Assembly (NCBI GenBank): GCA_040401595.1
Contig: JBBAOE010000029.1
Coordinates: 1 to 32,273, forward strand
Origin: RFPW01 sp040401595
Lineage (GTDB): Bacteria > Pseudomonadota > Gammaproteobacteria > Burkholderiales > Burkholderiaceae_E
DNA length: 32,273 nucleotides
Direction of reading: 5' to 3'
Numbering within the stretch: the first letter of the stretch is position 1; the number at the start of each line of letters is the position of its first letter. Below the pieces are notes generated by a model, which was not told the DNA's origin, did no database searches, and saw only the letters and a program-made list of their open reading frames with translations. A program made the translations under genes and the position numbers. Below are positions 1-8,138 of this stretch, in pieces.

Positions 1-66
1 CTCAGCTGGGAGAGCGCTGCGTTCGCAATGCAGAGGTCGGGAGTTCGATCCTCCTTCGGTCCACCA
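1..66 (+). tRNA. tRNA-Ala (anticodon CGC), 3' part
   Basis: The window opens inside a tRNA. D-arm, anticodon arm, variable loop, T-arm and 3' acceptor strand through the encoded CCA are present; only the 5' acceptor strand is missing. The 7-base anticodon loop TTCGCAA gives anticodon CGC, reading GCG (Ala). The acceptor strand TCGGTCC-A puts U at position 70, fitting the G3:U70 identity pair of tRNA-Ala, though G3 itself lies outside the window. Confidence 0.9.
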
Positions 67-71
67 TATGC

Positions 72-106
72 AAAATCCCGACTCTGATCAGTCGGGATTT
101 TTTTTG
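72..106 (+). terminator. Rho-independent terminator of the tRNA
   Basis: A perfect 10-bp stem (AATCCCGACT / AGTCGGGATT) with a 6-base loop CTGATC runs straight into eight T residues, 6 bases after the tRNA CCA end. This is a textbook intrinsic terminator. Confidence 0.92.
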
Positions 107-165
107 CCCGTTCCCCCAGTATTGGCGCGGTTCCAAGCATTTTCCTCTTGAGCGGCCTTGCGTCT

Positions 166-199
166 AGAACCCGGTTTTCTGCGCCCAGAACCCAGTTTT
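166..199. repeat. 13-bp direct repeat with 21-bp period in the tRNA-vapB gap
   Basis: AGAACCCGGTTTT and AGAACCCAGTTTT (one mismatch) lie 21 bp apart. The 107-423 stretch holds no convincing gene. The spacing would suit a two-site binding region or the repeated end of a lost mobile element, but no transposase or target duplication is visible, so its nature is open. Confidence 0.45.
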
Positions 200-423
200 T
201 TGTCTCTATTCTCTGCCGGGCTCTTGAGCGTTCAATGAATACGGCCTCGCAAAACCAACGGGTCGCAGTGGTCAGGTTGCGAAAACAAAGCTCTACCCGT
301 CACAGATCTGAGCAATGAAATCGCGGCTGCCAGACATCGACTTCGCACACGTGTCCTGCGCATGGCCACAGGGATCTGGGCGCCGTCAGCCGTCAACTTC
401 AACTTGACTCCACAGGCGTTGCT

Positions 424-442
424 ATATACAATCGCCGTATAT
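424..442. promoter_or_regulatory. Palindromic operator/promoter of vapBC
   Basis: ATATAC and GTATAT form a perfect inverted repeat with a 7-bp spacer, 20 bases before the antitoxin ATG. The TATATA/TATATT stretches could serve as -10 elements. VapB-type antitoxins with an AbrB fold bind such palindromes over their own promoters to autoregulate, so this is the likely operator. The position and symmetry are seen; the binding is inferred. Confidence 0.55.
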
Positions 443-462
443 TAGCGTGAAAAGGGTCCAGC

Positions 463-696
463 ATGTCCATCGGTACCGTCTTCGTCAACAACCGCACCCA
501 AGCCGTCCGCCTGCCGTTGGACGTCCGTTTGCCCGAGGGCGTCCACAAAGTCGATATCCGCGTCAAAGGGCACGAGCGAATCATCGCGCCTCTCGGTCAA
601 TCCTGGGACAGCTTTTTTCTGGACGGCCCGCGTGTGAGTGATGACTTTTTGCCTGAACGTGCCTCTCAGCATCAGCCGGAGCGGGAAGCCCTTTGA
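463..696 (+). CDS. vapB: VapB-type antitoxin (AbrB/SpoVT swapped-hairpin family)
   Basis: A 77-residue protein with the N-terminal pattern of VagC/VapB antitoxins (xxTVFVNNRTQAVRLP, residues 5-18, then a charged beta strand). This part should form the DNA-binding AbrB-like dimer; the C-terminal third (about 50-77, acidic and polar) would wrap the toxin. A short GA-rich Shine-Dalgarno (AAAAGG) precedes the ATG. Its stop codon overlaps the toxin ATG by one base, the usual coupling in type II modules, where antitoxin is made first and in excess. It should neutralise the adjacent VapC and repress the operon through the upstream palindrome. Family assignment is from motif and context. Confidence 0.85.
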   Translation: MSIGTVFVNNRTQAVRLPLDVRLPEGVHKVDIRVKGHERIIAPLGQSWDSFFLDGPRVSDDFLPERASQHQPEREAL

Positions 697-1103
697 TGTT
701 GCGCTACCTGCTCGACACCAACACCGTTATCTACGTGTTGAAGCGCCGACCGCTCGCGGTGCTTTCCACGTTCAACGCCAACGCCAGTCGAATGGCCATC
801 TCGTCAGTCACCCTGGCCGAATTGATGCACGGCGCCGAGAAAAGCCAACGCGTCAGTGAGAACCTGGCGGCCATCGAGGACTTCTGCAGCCGCCTGGAGG
901 TGCTGCCCTACGGTGCCAAGGCCGCCCAGCACTACGGCGCCATCCGCGCGGCCCTCGAAAAGCTCGGCCAACCCATCGGGGTGAATGACCTGCACATTTC
1001 GGGGCATGCCCGCAGCGAAGGCTTGGTGCTGGTCACCAACACCGTCGCGGAGTTCGAACGTGTGCCAGGGCTCGAACTTGAGAACTGGGTGAACACCGCT
1101 TGA
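696..1103 (+). CDS. vapC: VapC toxin, PIN-domain ribonuclease
   Basis: A 135-residue PIN domain with the acidic active-site residues in order: LDTNTVIY near residue 7 (Asp), the LAEL motif (Glu, about 42), NDLHI (Asp, about 97) and the C-terminal TNTVAEFERVPGL signature with the last acidic position. VapC enzymes are Mg2+-dependent endoribonucleases, many of which cleave initiator tRNA or rRNA and arrest translation; the target here is unknown. The ATG overlapping the vapB stop codon is chosen over an in-frame TTG one codon upstream because of the coupling. No disrupted residue is seen, so the toxin should be active. Confidence 0.9.
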   Translation: MLRYLLDTNTVIYVLKRRPLAVLSTFNANASRMAISSVTLAELMHGAEKSQRVSENLAAIEDFCSRLEVLPYGAKAAQHYGAIRAALEKLGQPIGVNDLHISGHARSEGLVLVTNTVAEFERVPGLELENWVNTA

Positions 1104-1226
1104 TAGAGGTGATCAATCCAGCCCAAACCAACTGACAGCAATGCAACACCAGCAGACGCGGGATCGTCGTGTTGCCCGACGTTGGAGCCCACAAACGCTC
1201 ATCCAAAGCAGGTTCGGATCACGGCA

Positions 1227-4200
1227 TCAGAGGACGATCAGGATGTCGCTGGCGCTTGGGGCTAGAGCCCCTATCAATTCAATCTTCGCGAAGGGGATGG
1301 GCATGCCGCGGCCGGAGCCGTCAGCGTCGTAACTGAGCGTTCCGGCCGTCGTGTCCCAAATTAGATAATCATTTCGGTCCAACGCTTTTGCCCCCGGGCC
1401 AGCAACGAGATTGTCGGCTGTGATGGGGCCACCCGCAGCAGATCCTTTGAAGTTTTTGTAAAAGGTCGCCGAAAGAACGATTTTGTCGGTCCCCGGGGCG
1501 AAATCGCGGATGCTGTCAATGTTGTTTGTCCCACGGGTCGAGTCAAAGATGAACCAATCGGCGCCCTCGCCGCCGATCAGGGTATCCCGACCAGGGCCAC
1601 CCGAGAGCCGATCGTTCCCCAAACCGCCCGATAATTCATCGTTCGCGATCCCGCCACTGAGGCTGTCTGCGCCCGCGCCGCCCGCGATAGAATCCTTACC
1701 AGATCCACCTACGATCGTATCCCCCAGTAAGGATCCGGTGAGGCTCGCGGCGCCTCCGGTATTTAGAATTTTCACCCCGTTCAAGGCGCTCAATGCGGTG
1801 AGATCCATCGCTTTGCCGGGTGTGTCGAAATTCATCGTACCGGCATTCATCGATTCTGAGGTCGCGGTCCACGGGGCCCGCAGATAGACGACCGCTGTCG
1901 CCCCCTTACTGACCCGCAGAACCTCTTGTCCAGTCGGAGCAGGTTTGCCGCGCCAATCCATGTTGGCGCCCAAGTCGTTGAAGTCGATAATCGTGTCAGT
2001 ACCACTTGTGATAATGAACGTATCGAGACAGTCGCCACCTGCGAATTGGTCGTTGCGAGGCGTGTCCTGAAAGGTTTGCAGGTAGCCAGAGCGTCCTTGG
2101 ATGATTTGCGTATTGGTCGTATTGGTCGAGGTGCCTTGTGAGATATAAACCTCTTGTATTTGTATCTGGAGGTTTTTTCCTGAAGTTACTTTGCCATCTT
2201 TGTATGAGGTAACCGTAACTTCATAGGTGTTGTCTTTGCCCTGATCGTAAGGCAATTCATAGTCGGGTGCCTTGACGAACGTCAGGGTCCCGCCAGGGGT
2301 AATCGCGAACAAGGCCCGGTCCGGGCCGGAAAGTCGGTGCGTCGTCAGAGCGCCAAATTCAGCAACTCTTTCAAACTGCTCATTAAATCCTAAGGTTTGC
2401 AGTCCAGGGGGCAATATGGGGGAGCTTGTATTAACTGCGAACGTTATCGAGTTATTGGCGTCAAAGCCGTCTTCATTATATAGGCCTGGCGTATTGGAAA
2501 ACCGGTTGTTGGTGACGCTCACCACGGCCGGCATCGTAGTATTTGGATTGGGCGTGAACGTTGCAGTGTAGTTGGTGTCACTGCCAGTAAAATCACTAAG
2601 AGTTCCGCGGAAAACCGAGATATCGCTTGCGGTAAAGTCGGTCGATTTCGAGCTGAGTTTGAAAGTGAGTGTCGCCGTCTCGCCTGCCCTCAGGGTCGTC
2701 TGATTGCTGGTAATCGCGATGGTGGGTGCGCGAGGAACGGTGTCAACTGCGATGGTGAGGGTGTTATCCTTATCTGCTGCATCGACGTTAACGTTTCCAG
2801 CTGCATCGGAGAACTTATTGTTCGCGACGCTGATGACCGTGCTGGTCGTGGTGTTAGCAAAAGGCGTGAAGGTCGCTGTGTACTCGTTGCCACCGCCGCT
2901 CAAAGGGCCGAGTGTTCCGCCCCCCGATACAGCAACATCGCCAACGACGAAGTCGGTGACGTCTTCGCTAAACTTGAACGTCAAGAGGGCTGTTTCCCCC
3001 CAAGACAAGCCTGTTTCGTTGCAACTGATTGCAATGGTCGGTGGTGTCGTGTCGGGAATCGTGTTGACCGACATGTTCACGGTGTTGTTAGGATCAGCCC
3101 CGTCGGCGTTAACGTTTCCCGCAGCATCGGAAAACGTATTACTTGCAACATGGACTACGCCATTAGTCGTGCTGTTGAAGTTCGGTGTAAAGATCGCGGT
3201 GTAGGTCGTACCGCTACCGCTGAGGGGTCCGAGGGTGCCGCCGGTGTAGGTGATATCGCCGTAGACGAAGTTGGTGGACGGTTCGCTCAGGGTGAAAGTC
3301 AGGGTCGCCGTTTGACCGACCCCAAGATCGCCTTGATCGCTTGTGATTGCAATCGTGGGCAGTGTGCTGTCTTGGAAGATCGTTACATTGATGTCGCCGA
3401 CGGCCGGTGTGCCACCGGACAAACTTCCCGTATCCGCTGCAACCAATCGTATACTTCGGGTGTCGGTGCTGGCGTTGAGAGGCGACTCGAACGCAAGATG
3501 ACGTGCGATATTGGAGGCGACCGCATCCGTTATAGAAAGGTTTCCGGTGCGAACATTGTCAATAAATAGCTGGGCTCCAGCCGCCTGCAGGCCTGACCAA
3601 TCATAGGTTCCAGAAACGAAAATAAAACGCCAGTTACCAGTTATGGGAATTTCAACAAGGGCTTTTGACCACTGCGTTGCAGCAACAGAGGTACCAGTTT
3701 CATTAAGTATGATTTTTTGTTGGCCAGTGCTGACCTCTTGCAACCAGCCAAAGACGTCGAAGGCATCCTCGCCGCCCTTCGCGCGCCAGTCAAAGGTAAG
3801 GGTTTCACCTGCTAACGCTGCGAATGGGTCGCTGTAGATCCAGGGGCCATGAACAATGTCATAGCCAGCGCTCGTGGTAAGGCCTGACGAGGTTAACCGC
3901 AGAGAGTTGGATCCGCTTGTGGATTCAATCGAGTCGATGACATGGCTGTAGGTACCAAGGGTCTGAGGCGCATAGGCATCCCCACGGGACGATTGCGGAA
4001 TGGTCGGGTCATTTGGTGTCGGAACCCCAAGTATCAAATCAAGCCCATTCAGCCGGATTATCCCATCCGTGATCGTCCACCCTGGGATTGAGGGCCCGCC
4101 CTCGAAATCCCCATTCGGTGCAAGTTGGTAACTGAAGTTGATTCGAAGGGGTTGACCATTCGCGCCGTTGCGAATCGAGTCAATCGAGCCAATCAGAGTT

Positions 4201-4442
4201 TTGCTGCTTCCATTACCGAGATAAACATCGCTTCCAACCGCGGAGATCGCCCCCACCGCGTTCGGGTTCGCATCCGAGCGTAATGAGAGCAAATCCCCTA
4301 GCTTGAAATTTTGCTGAACGAACTCAAGATAGCCCCCACTCCATTTGTTCCCGCTTGCAGTAACGGTGACGTCACTATCAATGAGGACGGGGCCGGCGCC
4401 GAGGTAGTAACCGCGAGAGTCAAAACTTCCGATCAAAGGCAT
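1227..4442 (-). CDS. Large type I-secreted Ig-like/RTX calcium-binding surface protein
   Basis: A 1071-residue exported protein without an N-terminal signal peptide. Residues 1-360 contain a carbohydrate-binding-like beta region (NGDFEGG...GWTI, typical of jelly-roll modules). Three Ig-like repeats of about 105 residues follow (roughly 361-462, 467-570, 572-673), each with PTIAI, ATLTFxxS, a YTAxFTP strand and a DAAGNVN-type end; the third has diverged there. A cadherin-like stretch spans about 680-765. Glycine- and Asp-rich RTX nonapeptides (GGxGxDxL type) occupy 907-963, and the C-terminal tail YDADGSG...ASDILIVL is the usual type I secretion signal. It is likely a Ca2+-stabilised adhesin or S-layer-like protein; no catalytic motif is seen. 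No ABC exporter or membrane-fusion gene lies nearby. Base composition is visibly more A+T-rich than in the flagellar genes. Confidence 0.85.
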   Translation of the reverse strand: MPLIGSFDSRGYYLGAGPVLIDSDVTVTASGNKWSGGYLEFVQQNFKLGDLLSLRSDANPNAVGAISAVGSDVYLGNGSSKTLIGSIDSIRNGANGQPLRINFSYQLAPNGDFEGGPSIPGWTITDGIIRLNGLDLILGVPTPNDPTIPQSSRGDAYAPQTLGTYSHVIDSIESTSGSNSLRLTSSGLTTSAGYDIVHGPWIYSDPFAALAGETLTFDWRAKGGEDAFDVFGWLQEVSTGQQKIILNETGTSVAATQWSKALVEIPITGNWRFIFVSGTYDWSGLQAAGAQLFIDNVRTGNLSITDAVASNIARHLAFESPLNASTDTRSIRLVAADTGSLSGGTPAVGDINVTIFQDSTLPTIAITSDQGDLGVGQTATLTFTLSEPSTNFVYGDITYTGGTLGPLSGSGTTYTAIFTPNFNSTTNGVVHVASNTFSDAAGNVNADGADPNNTVNMSVNTIPDTTPPTIAISCNETGLSWGETALLTFKFSEDVTDFVVGDVAVSGGGTLGPLSGGGNEYTATFTPFANTTTSTVISVANNKFSDAAGNVNVDAADKDNTLTIAVDTVPRAPTIAITSNQTTLRAGETATLTFKLSSKSTDFTASDISVFRGTLSDFTGSDTNYTATFTPNPNTTMPAVVSVTNNRFSNTPGLYNEDGFDANNSITFAVNTSSPILPPGLQTLGFNEQFERVAEFGALTTHRLSGPDRALFAITPGGTLTFVKAPDYELPYDQGKDNTYEVTVTSYKDGKVTSGKNLQIQIQEVYISQGTSTNTTNTQIIQGRSGYLQTFQDTPRNDQFAGGDCLDTFIITSGTDTIIDFNDLGANMDWRGKPAPTGQEVLRVSKGATAVVYLRAPWTATSESMNAGTMNFDTPGKAMDLTALSALNGVKILNTGGAASLTGSLLGDTIVGGSGKDSIAGGAGADSLSGGIANDELSGGLGNDRLSGGPGRDTLIGGEGADWFIFDSTRGTNNIDSIRDFAPGTDKIVLSATFYKNFKGSAAGGPITADNLVAGPGAKALDRNDYLIWDTTAGTLSYDADGSGRGMPIPFAKIELIGALAPSASDILIVL

Positions 4443-4978
4443 TGTTCAACCTAAGGCAATCTTTGGTGTTCTTCAAAATAATCTAAAGCTAAAATATGGA
4501 CGGCGAGTCAGCGATCTGAGCATCGCTTGGGATGAGAAGAAGTTCCATTTGGGGGCCAGTCGCATGGCAGCGACGCAGGCAACCGGCAGCGGTCGTGGCC
4601 TGCGTCGAAAGCCTAAAAAATCTAGTTCAAATTTCACCAACAATCTTTATCATAAGATAAAACTTGTTTCAAGAATTTTGTTTTTTCTGGTACGTGGGGT
4701 TTCGATTTCGTTTGTCCGTCAAAAGTGCAGAGCATGCCTGTCGGCGGGGGCATCACTGAGGGAAACCGCGCTCTGCGGGTAAGATCCGGAGGGCTACAGC
4801 ATCCGCTTGGAACGCCAGCTCAGGGATGGTGGCTCTGGCCGTTTAGGTACCGGGCAGTGCGTTGCCATTCAAGCGCCCATCGCTGCCCGAACCACGGGGG
4901 GCGCAGTCTTGGTTTTTCCGCTCCCAGCCCGGGGAACCAGGCCGAGCAAGCACTTTGATCGAACTTGCCCGCGAACCG
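4443..4978. other. Intergenic region, A+T-rich, no gene seen
   Basis: About 535 bases between two divergent genes. It includes a markedly A+T-rich run around 4610-4690. Only short, overlapping open frames without family resemblance occur. It should contain the promoters of the RTX gene (leftward) and the glycosyltransferase-like gene (rightward), but I cannot place a convincing -35/-10 pair or a terminator. Confidence 0.5.
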
Positions 4979-5683
4979 ATGACCAAAATGTTACTGAAAC
5001 CGAAGCGACTCATCGTCCACCACCATTTAGGTGTTGGTGACCATTTAATTTGCAACGGCCTGGTCAATTATTTACTCGAAGCCTTCGAGTTGGAGTGTCT
5101 GTATCTCGTTTGCACCAAGAGCAATGCACCGACGGTTCGGTTTTTGTATTCGGATGAACCGCGAATAACAATTCTAGAATTCAATTGGCCGAAGCTTTCC
5201 CAGCAAGATTTTGTTTATCTGGCGAGTAATCAGTTGGGTGTTCCGGTGCTGACTGTCGTTGCCCGCGCGTCGGATAATTTCGATGTTGAATTTTATCAAT
5301 CATTGGGCGTGCCATTTGACGTTCGATGGAGCCACTTTCGTTTGCCTGCGGTGATGACTTCCGCGCACGATTTTTACCGCCAGCATATCCGGCACGAGCG
5401 CTACTGCCTAGTCGCCGCGAAATCGCGCGTCAGTGAGCACGACCTTCAAATCGATACGGCGCTACCGATTTATTTCGTTGAGCCCTTAACAGATTCGATG
5501 TTGGATTGGGTCGAAGTGATCAAGCATGCCAGCGAAATACATTGTATCGATTCGGGCTTTATTCATCTGGTGAACAGCTTCGATCTCACCGGGACAAAGC
5601 TCTTTTACCATGACGTGGGTCGAGGGGCGACCTTTGTAACCCGCCATGAATGGGTTCATGTGCGACAGCGCGGCCCTGATTAG
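4979..5683 (+). CDS. Glycosyltransferase-like protein (GT-B / GT9-like fold)
   Basis: A 234-residue protein. Near the N terminus is LIVHHHLGVGDHLICNGLV (about 11-29), a pattern of nucleotide-sugar-transferase-like proteins related to the GT9 fold, in which the first Rossmann strand is followed by a G-x-GD-H loop. The C-terminal IHCIDSGFIHLVNS (about 187-200) matches the second-domain segment where such enzymes contact the donor sugar. Acceptor and donor are unknown. An in-frame ATG 117 bases upstream would add 39 proline/arginine-rich residues with no family likeness, so the ATG just before KMLLKPKRL is preferred, although its ribosome site is weak. It stands alone between the RTX gene and oxyR, with lower GC than the core genes, suggesting horizontal acquisition. 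It might glycosylate a surface structure. Confidence 0.6.
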   Translation: MTKMLLKPKRLIVHHHLGVGDHLICNGLVNYLLEAFELECLYLVCTKSNAPTVRFLYSDEPRITILEFNWPKLSQQDFVYLASNQLGVPVLTVVARASDNFDVEFYQSLGVPFDVRWSHFRLPAVMTSAHDFYRQHIRHERYCLVAAKSRVSEHDLQIDTALPIYFVEPLTDSMLDWVEVIKHASEIHCIDSGFIHLVNSFDLTGTKLFYHDVGRGATFVTRHEWVHVRQRGPD

Positions 5684-5697
5684 ACGCGGGGCACACA

Positions 5698-6657
5698 TTA
5701 CCCAGAGGTCTTGGGGGCCTTTGCGCCCTTTGTCCCGGCTGCTTGCACTCGAGTGCGCGCACTGGTGACCGCCAGACCGCGCGCAATCACGGCCAGCGCT
5801 TCGAAAACCTCGAGGCGCGCGCTCGAGGGGCGCGCGACCAGCGCCACTGCGCGACGCGGGGCGGGCGCGGCGAGCGGGCGGGCGGTGACGGCCATGCCCT
5901 TTACCAGGCCGCCTCGAATCGCCATTTCCGGGATGATCGAAATCCCCATTCCGGCTTCAACCATTTGCGCCAGCGTTGTCAGGCTGGTGGCTTCAATGTC
6001 GGGTTGCGGATCGGTCAAGCGGCAGCCCTGCAGCACGTGGTCGCGCAGGCAATGGCCCTCGGCCAATAGCAGTAAGCGCGCCGGATCGATGGCGTCGATG
6101 GTTGGCCGGGCATCGCGGGTGGCGGGGTCGTCCGAAGCACCGATGAGCCAGAGCTCTTCGTCAAACAAGGGTTCGACGAGTAGACCCGGGGTTTCGAAGG
6201 GTAGTGCGATGAGCGCGAAATCCAGGTTGGCCTTGTGCACTTCGGTGAGCAAATCGCTGGTGCGATCTTCGCGCAGAGCAATTCTGAGTTCCGGCATCTG
6301 CGTGCGTGCGGCGCGCATCAGCGGTGGCAACACATAGGGCGCAAGGGTCGGAATTGCGCCCAATTTCACGAGCGCGCAATACGGTCCCGCCGATCGGCTC
6401 ACGTGCAGCGCCAAATCCCCCGCTTGAGCCAGCAGCGCGCGCGCGCGCTCGACCACTTCCAGCCCCAGCTCGGTGAAGCGAACTTGCTGCCGATCGCGTT
6501 CCACCAGGGTGGCTCCCAGCAAACGCTCGAGCTCCTGAATGCCCCCGGAAAGGGTCGATTGGGTGACAAATCGTTGTTGCGCCGCCTTGGTGAAATTCAA
6601 GGTCTCGGCAAGGGCTACCAAATAGGACAACTGGCGCAGCGAGGGCAGAGCAGGCAT
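5698..6657 (-). CDS. oxyR: OxyR, hydrogen-peroxide-sensing LysR-type regulator
   Basis: A 319-residue LysR-family protein. Residues 5-63 form the winged helix-turn-helix (LRQLSYLVALAETLNFTKAA...TQSTLSGGI). The effector domain carries the OxyR hallmark EGHCLRDHVLQGC: Cys203 and Cys212 are nine residues apart, as are the peroxidatic and resolving cysteines Cys199/Cys208 of E. coli OxyR. Oxidation to the disulfide switches it to an activator of catalase, peroxiredoxin and related genes. It is slightly longer than E. coli OxyR (305), with a basic C-terminal tail. It is divergent from the chemosensory-like cluster and convergent with the glycosyltransferase-like gene. No katG or ahpC lies next to it. 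Confidence 0.93.
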   Translation of the reverse strand: MPALPSLRQLSYLVALAETLNFTKAAQQRFVTQSTLSGGIQELERLLGATLVERDRQQVRFTELGLEVVERARALLAQAGDLALHVSRSAGPYCALVKLGAIPTLAPYVLPPLMRAARTQMPELRIALREDRTSDLLTEVHKANLDFALIALPFETPGLLVEPLFDEELWLIGASDDPATRDARPTIDAIDPARLLLLAEGHCLRDHVLQGCRLTDPQPDIEATSLTTLAQMVEAGMGISIIPEMAIRGGLVKGMAVTARPLAAPAPRRAVALVARPSSARLEVFEALAVIARGLAVTSARTRVQAAGTKGAKAPKTSG

Positions 6658-6842
6658 GTGGATGAAAAAACGTTGGATCAGTCAGCGGGCTTGCCTCTGA
6701 TGATATCTGTCGAGACCATCCATCGGCAGCGGAGTCCTACACCTGGTTTGTCTTAGATAAAGACGACAGTTGTCATCGTTGATCAGTTATCCTTTCACCG
6801 TTTTTAGAGCTTGCGCAAATCTTCACGTTAGGAACCGGTCCG
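6658..6842. promoter_or_regulatory. Divergent promoter region between oxyR and the flagella-linked cluster
   Basis: 185 bases separate the two divergent starts. GATAA (6756-6760) and TTATC (6787-6791) are inverted, with an inner short palindrome GACAGTTGTC. Such symmetry over about 36 bp would suit a dimer/tetramer LysR regulator, but the four-ATAG OxyR consensus is not matched well. I therefore record it as a possible regulatory site only. Confidence 0.3.
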
Positions 6843-7805
6843 TTGCTGCCGCGGCAATTCGAATTTTCCGTCCAATTGACGGTTCAACCCTCCCGTTGGC
6901 CGGACGTGCGCTTACGTGCTTATTTGCCACCGGGGCCCGTGCGCGCCAATGTGGTCCTGTTACACGATCTCGGTGCCGATTCGTTGTCGTTGGCGGCGTT
7001 TGCCACGCAATGGGCTGAACACGGTTATCGCGTCCTGACGCCCGATTTGCCGGGCCATGGCGCAACCGCGGCGAGCCTGCCGCGTGGTCGTCGCGATTTT
7101 TCCGAACTCGTTGAGGCCCTGCTGGCAGGCTCTTATCGATCGAGCTCGGCGAATGCGATGGCACCCGAGGATTTCGCGGCCGAGCCGGGGTCGATTCCCC
7201 AGTTTGTGGGCGGCTTGGGGTGGGGCGCTTCAGCGGCACTGAATGTTGCCGCCGGCGCCGTCGGTGCAGGGCTGAGCGGCTTGCTCATGATCGAGCCCGT
7301 ACTGGCAGAAATTCCGGCCATGTTGCGGCCGACCGCACGGGCGGCTGTTGGGCGCGCGCAACGTTTGGAATCCGCCGAGGCTGTTCTCGCCGCGTGGCGT
7401 CTGGATTGGTTGCTGGGCGCCTTGCCGGTGAATCTGCCGGTTGTTCATTCGTCGTCGGCACACGCCTTGGCGGCGCTGCCGTATCGCCTTTATCGACCGT
7501 TTAGTCGCGGGCCCAATGGCCTGGAGCGCACGTTTTGGTGCGAATGCCCGGTGCTGGCGATGTTGCCGCGCGCCAGTGCGTGTATCGACGTTGAACGAAC
7601 GGCGACGCAGCTCGAATCGTTCGGAACGGGTTTTGAGGTTCGCCGGTTCGAGAGCGGGGAAACAGAACTCGCAGAATTTGCGCTTTCGGTCGCGGCCTGG
7701 TCAGACGAAATTTTGCGTAACCCCGTGCGTGAAGCGCCACAACCCATCTATCCTCCGGGCCTGCCCAGTCACCCTTCTCATCGAAAACCCACATGGATTG
7801 GTTGA
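6843..7805 (+). CDS. Alpha/beta-hydrolase-fold protein lacking the serine nucleophile
   Basis: A 320-residue protein with a recognisable alpha/beta-hydrolase N-terminal half: VVLLHDLGADS (about 37-47, oxyanion-loop region) and GYRVLTPDLPGHGATA (61-76). At the nucleophile elbow, where G-x-S-x-G is expected, it reads GLGWGA (124-129), with Gly126 in place of Ser. No convincing catalytic Asp or C-terminal GH motif is visible, and the last 20 residues are proline-rich. It therefore probably acts as a binding or scaffold protein, unless an atypical site is used. The TTG start has a good TAGGA site 9 bases upstream. It overlaps the next gene by 13 bases and opens a run of same-strand genes leading into flgA. 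Confidence 0.6.
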   Translation: MLPRQFEFSVQLTVQPSRWPDVRLRAYLPPGPVRANVVLLHDLGADSLSLAAFATQWAEHGYRVLTPDLPGHGATAASLPRGRRDFSELVEALLAGSYRSSSANAMAPEDFAAEPGSIPQFVGGLGWGASAALNVAAGAVGAGLSGLLMIEPVLAEIPAMLRPTARAAVGRAQRLESAEAVLAAWRLDWLLGALPVNLPVVHSSSAHALAALPYRLYRPFSRGPNGLERTFWCECPVLAMLPRASACIDVERTATQLESFGTGFEVRRFESGETELAEFALSVAAWSDEILRNPVREAPQPIYPPGLPSHPSHRKPTWIG

Positions 7806-8122
7806 TATTGCATCGCGCAGGCGCTGAATTTTCGTTGCCCTTGCCAGCGATCGATCGGATCGTCTCATGGTCTGCCGATATGACCTGGATTGGTCGTGGG
7901 CAACCCTCTGGCTTTGTCCTCGGCGAGGGGCCGCCGATGCTCGTGCATGATCCGGCGCCACCCGCCGAGCCGCAGCCGACAGCAACGGAAGTCGGTGAGC
8001 CTCGCTTTGTGGTTCTGCGCGAGCAGCGCAATGGGGATTGTGGAATTGCAATCCTTGCAGATCGAGTTGATTTAGCCCCGCAGTCGCACGGTACGCCGAT
8101 TGCACTCACTTCGATTTTCTAG
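7793..8122 (+). CDS. Small CheW-like adaptor protein
   Basis: A 109-residue protein that can be laid over a minimal CheW domain. LILHRAGAEFSLPLPAIDRIV (about 4-24) resembles the CheW opening strands; GFVLGEGPPMLVHD (40-53) sits where Gx-NLRG-x-PVxD is expected but lacks the NLRG motif; RFVVLREQ...CGIAILADRVD (71-93) matches the GxLVDxV strand. True CheW proteins are about 150-170 residues and couple receptors to CheA; this copy is shorter and misses the conserved arginine-glycine turn. The ATG lies inside the end of the upstream gene, and the next gene begins 16 bases after its stop. The position directly before a receptor-like gene fits a chemosensory role. The CheW assignment is tentative. 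Confidence 0.5.
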   Translation: MDWLILHRAGAEFSLPLPAIDRIVSWSADMTWIGRGQPSGFVLGEGPPMLVHDPAPPAEPQPTATEVGEPRFVVLREQRNGDCGIAILADRVDLAPQSHGTPIALTSIF

Positions 8123-8138
8123 ACTTGTGACCCTTCCG

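Noticed and set aside
1..66. tRNA as an attachment site of an integrated element
   Set aside because: No integrase and no second copy of the tRNA 3' end were noticed in the window.
2704..3204. Plus-strand open frames inside the RTX gene
   Set aside because: They mirror the Ig-like repeats of the minus-strand gene and lack any family pattern.
6756..6791. OxyR-binding site in the oxyR upstream region
   Set aside because: An inverted GATAA/TTATC is visible, but the four ATAG half-sites at 10-bp steps are not; kept only as a possible regulatory region.
8100..8138. TTG start for the receptor-like protein
   Set aside because: It lies inside the CheW-like gene and has no ribosome site; the ATG at 8139 fits better.
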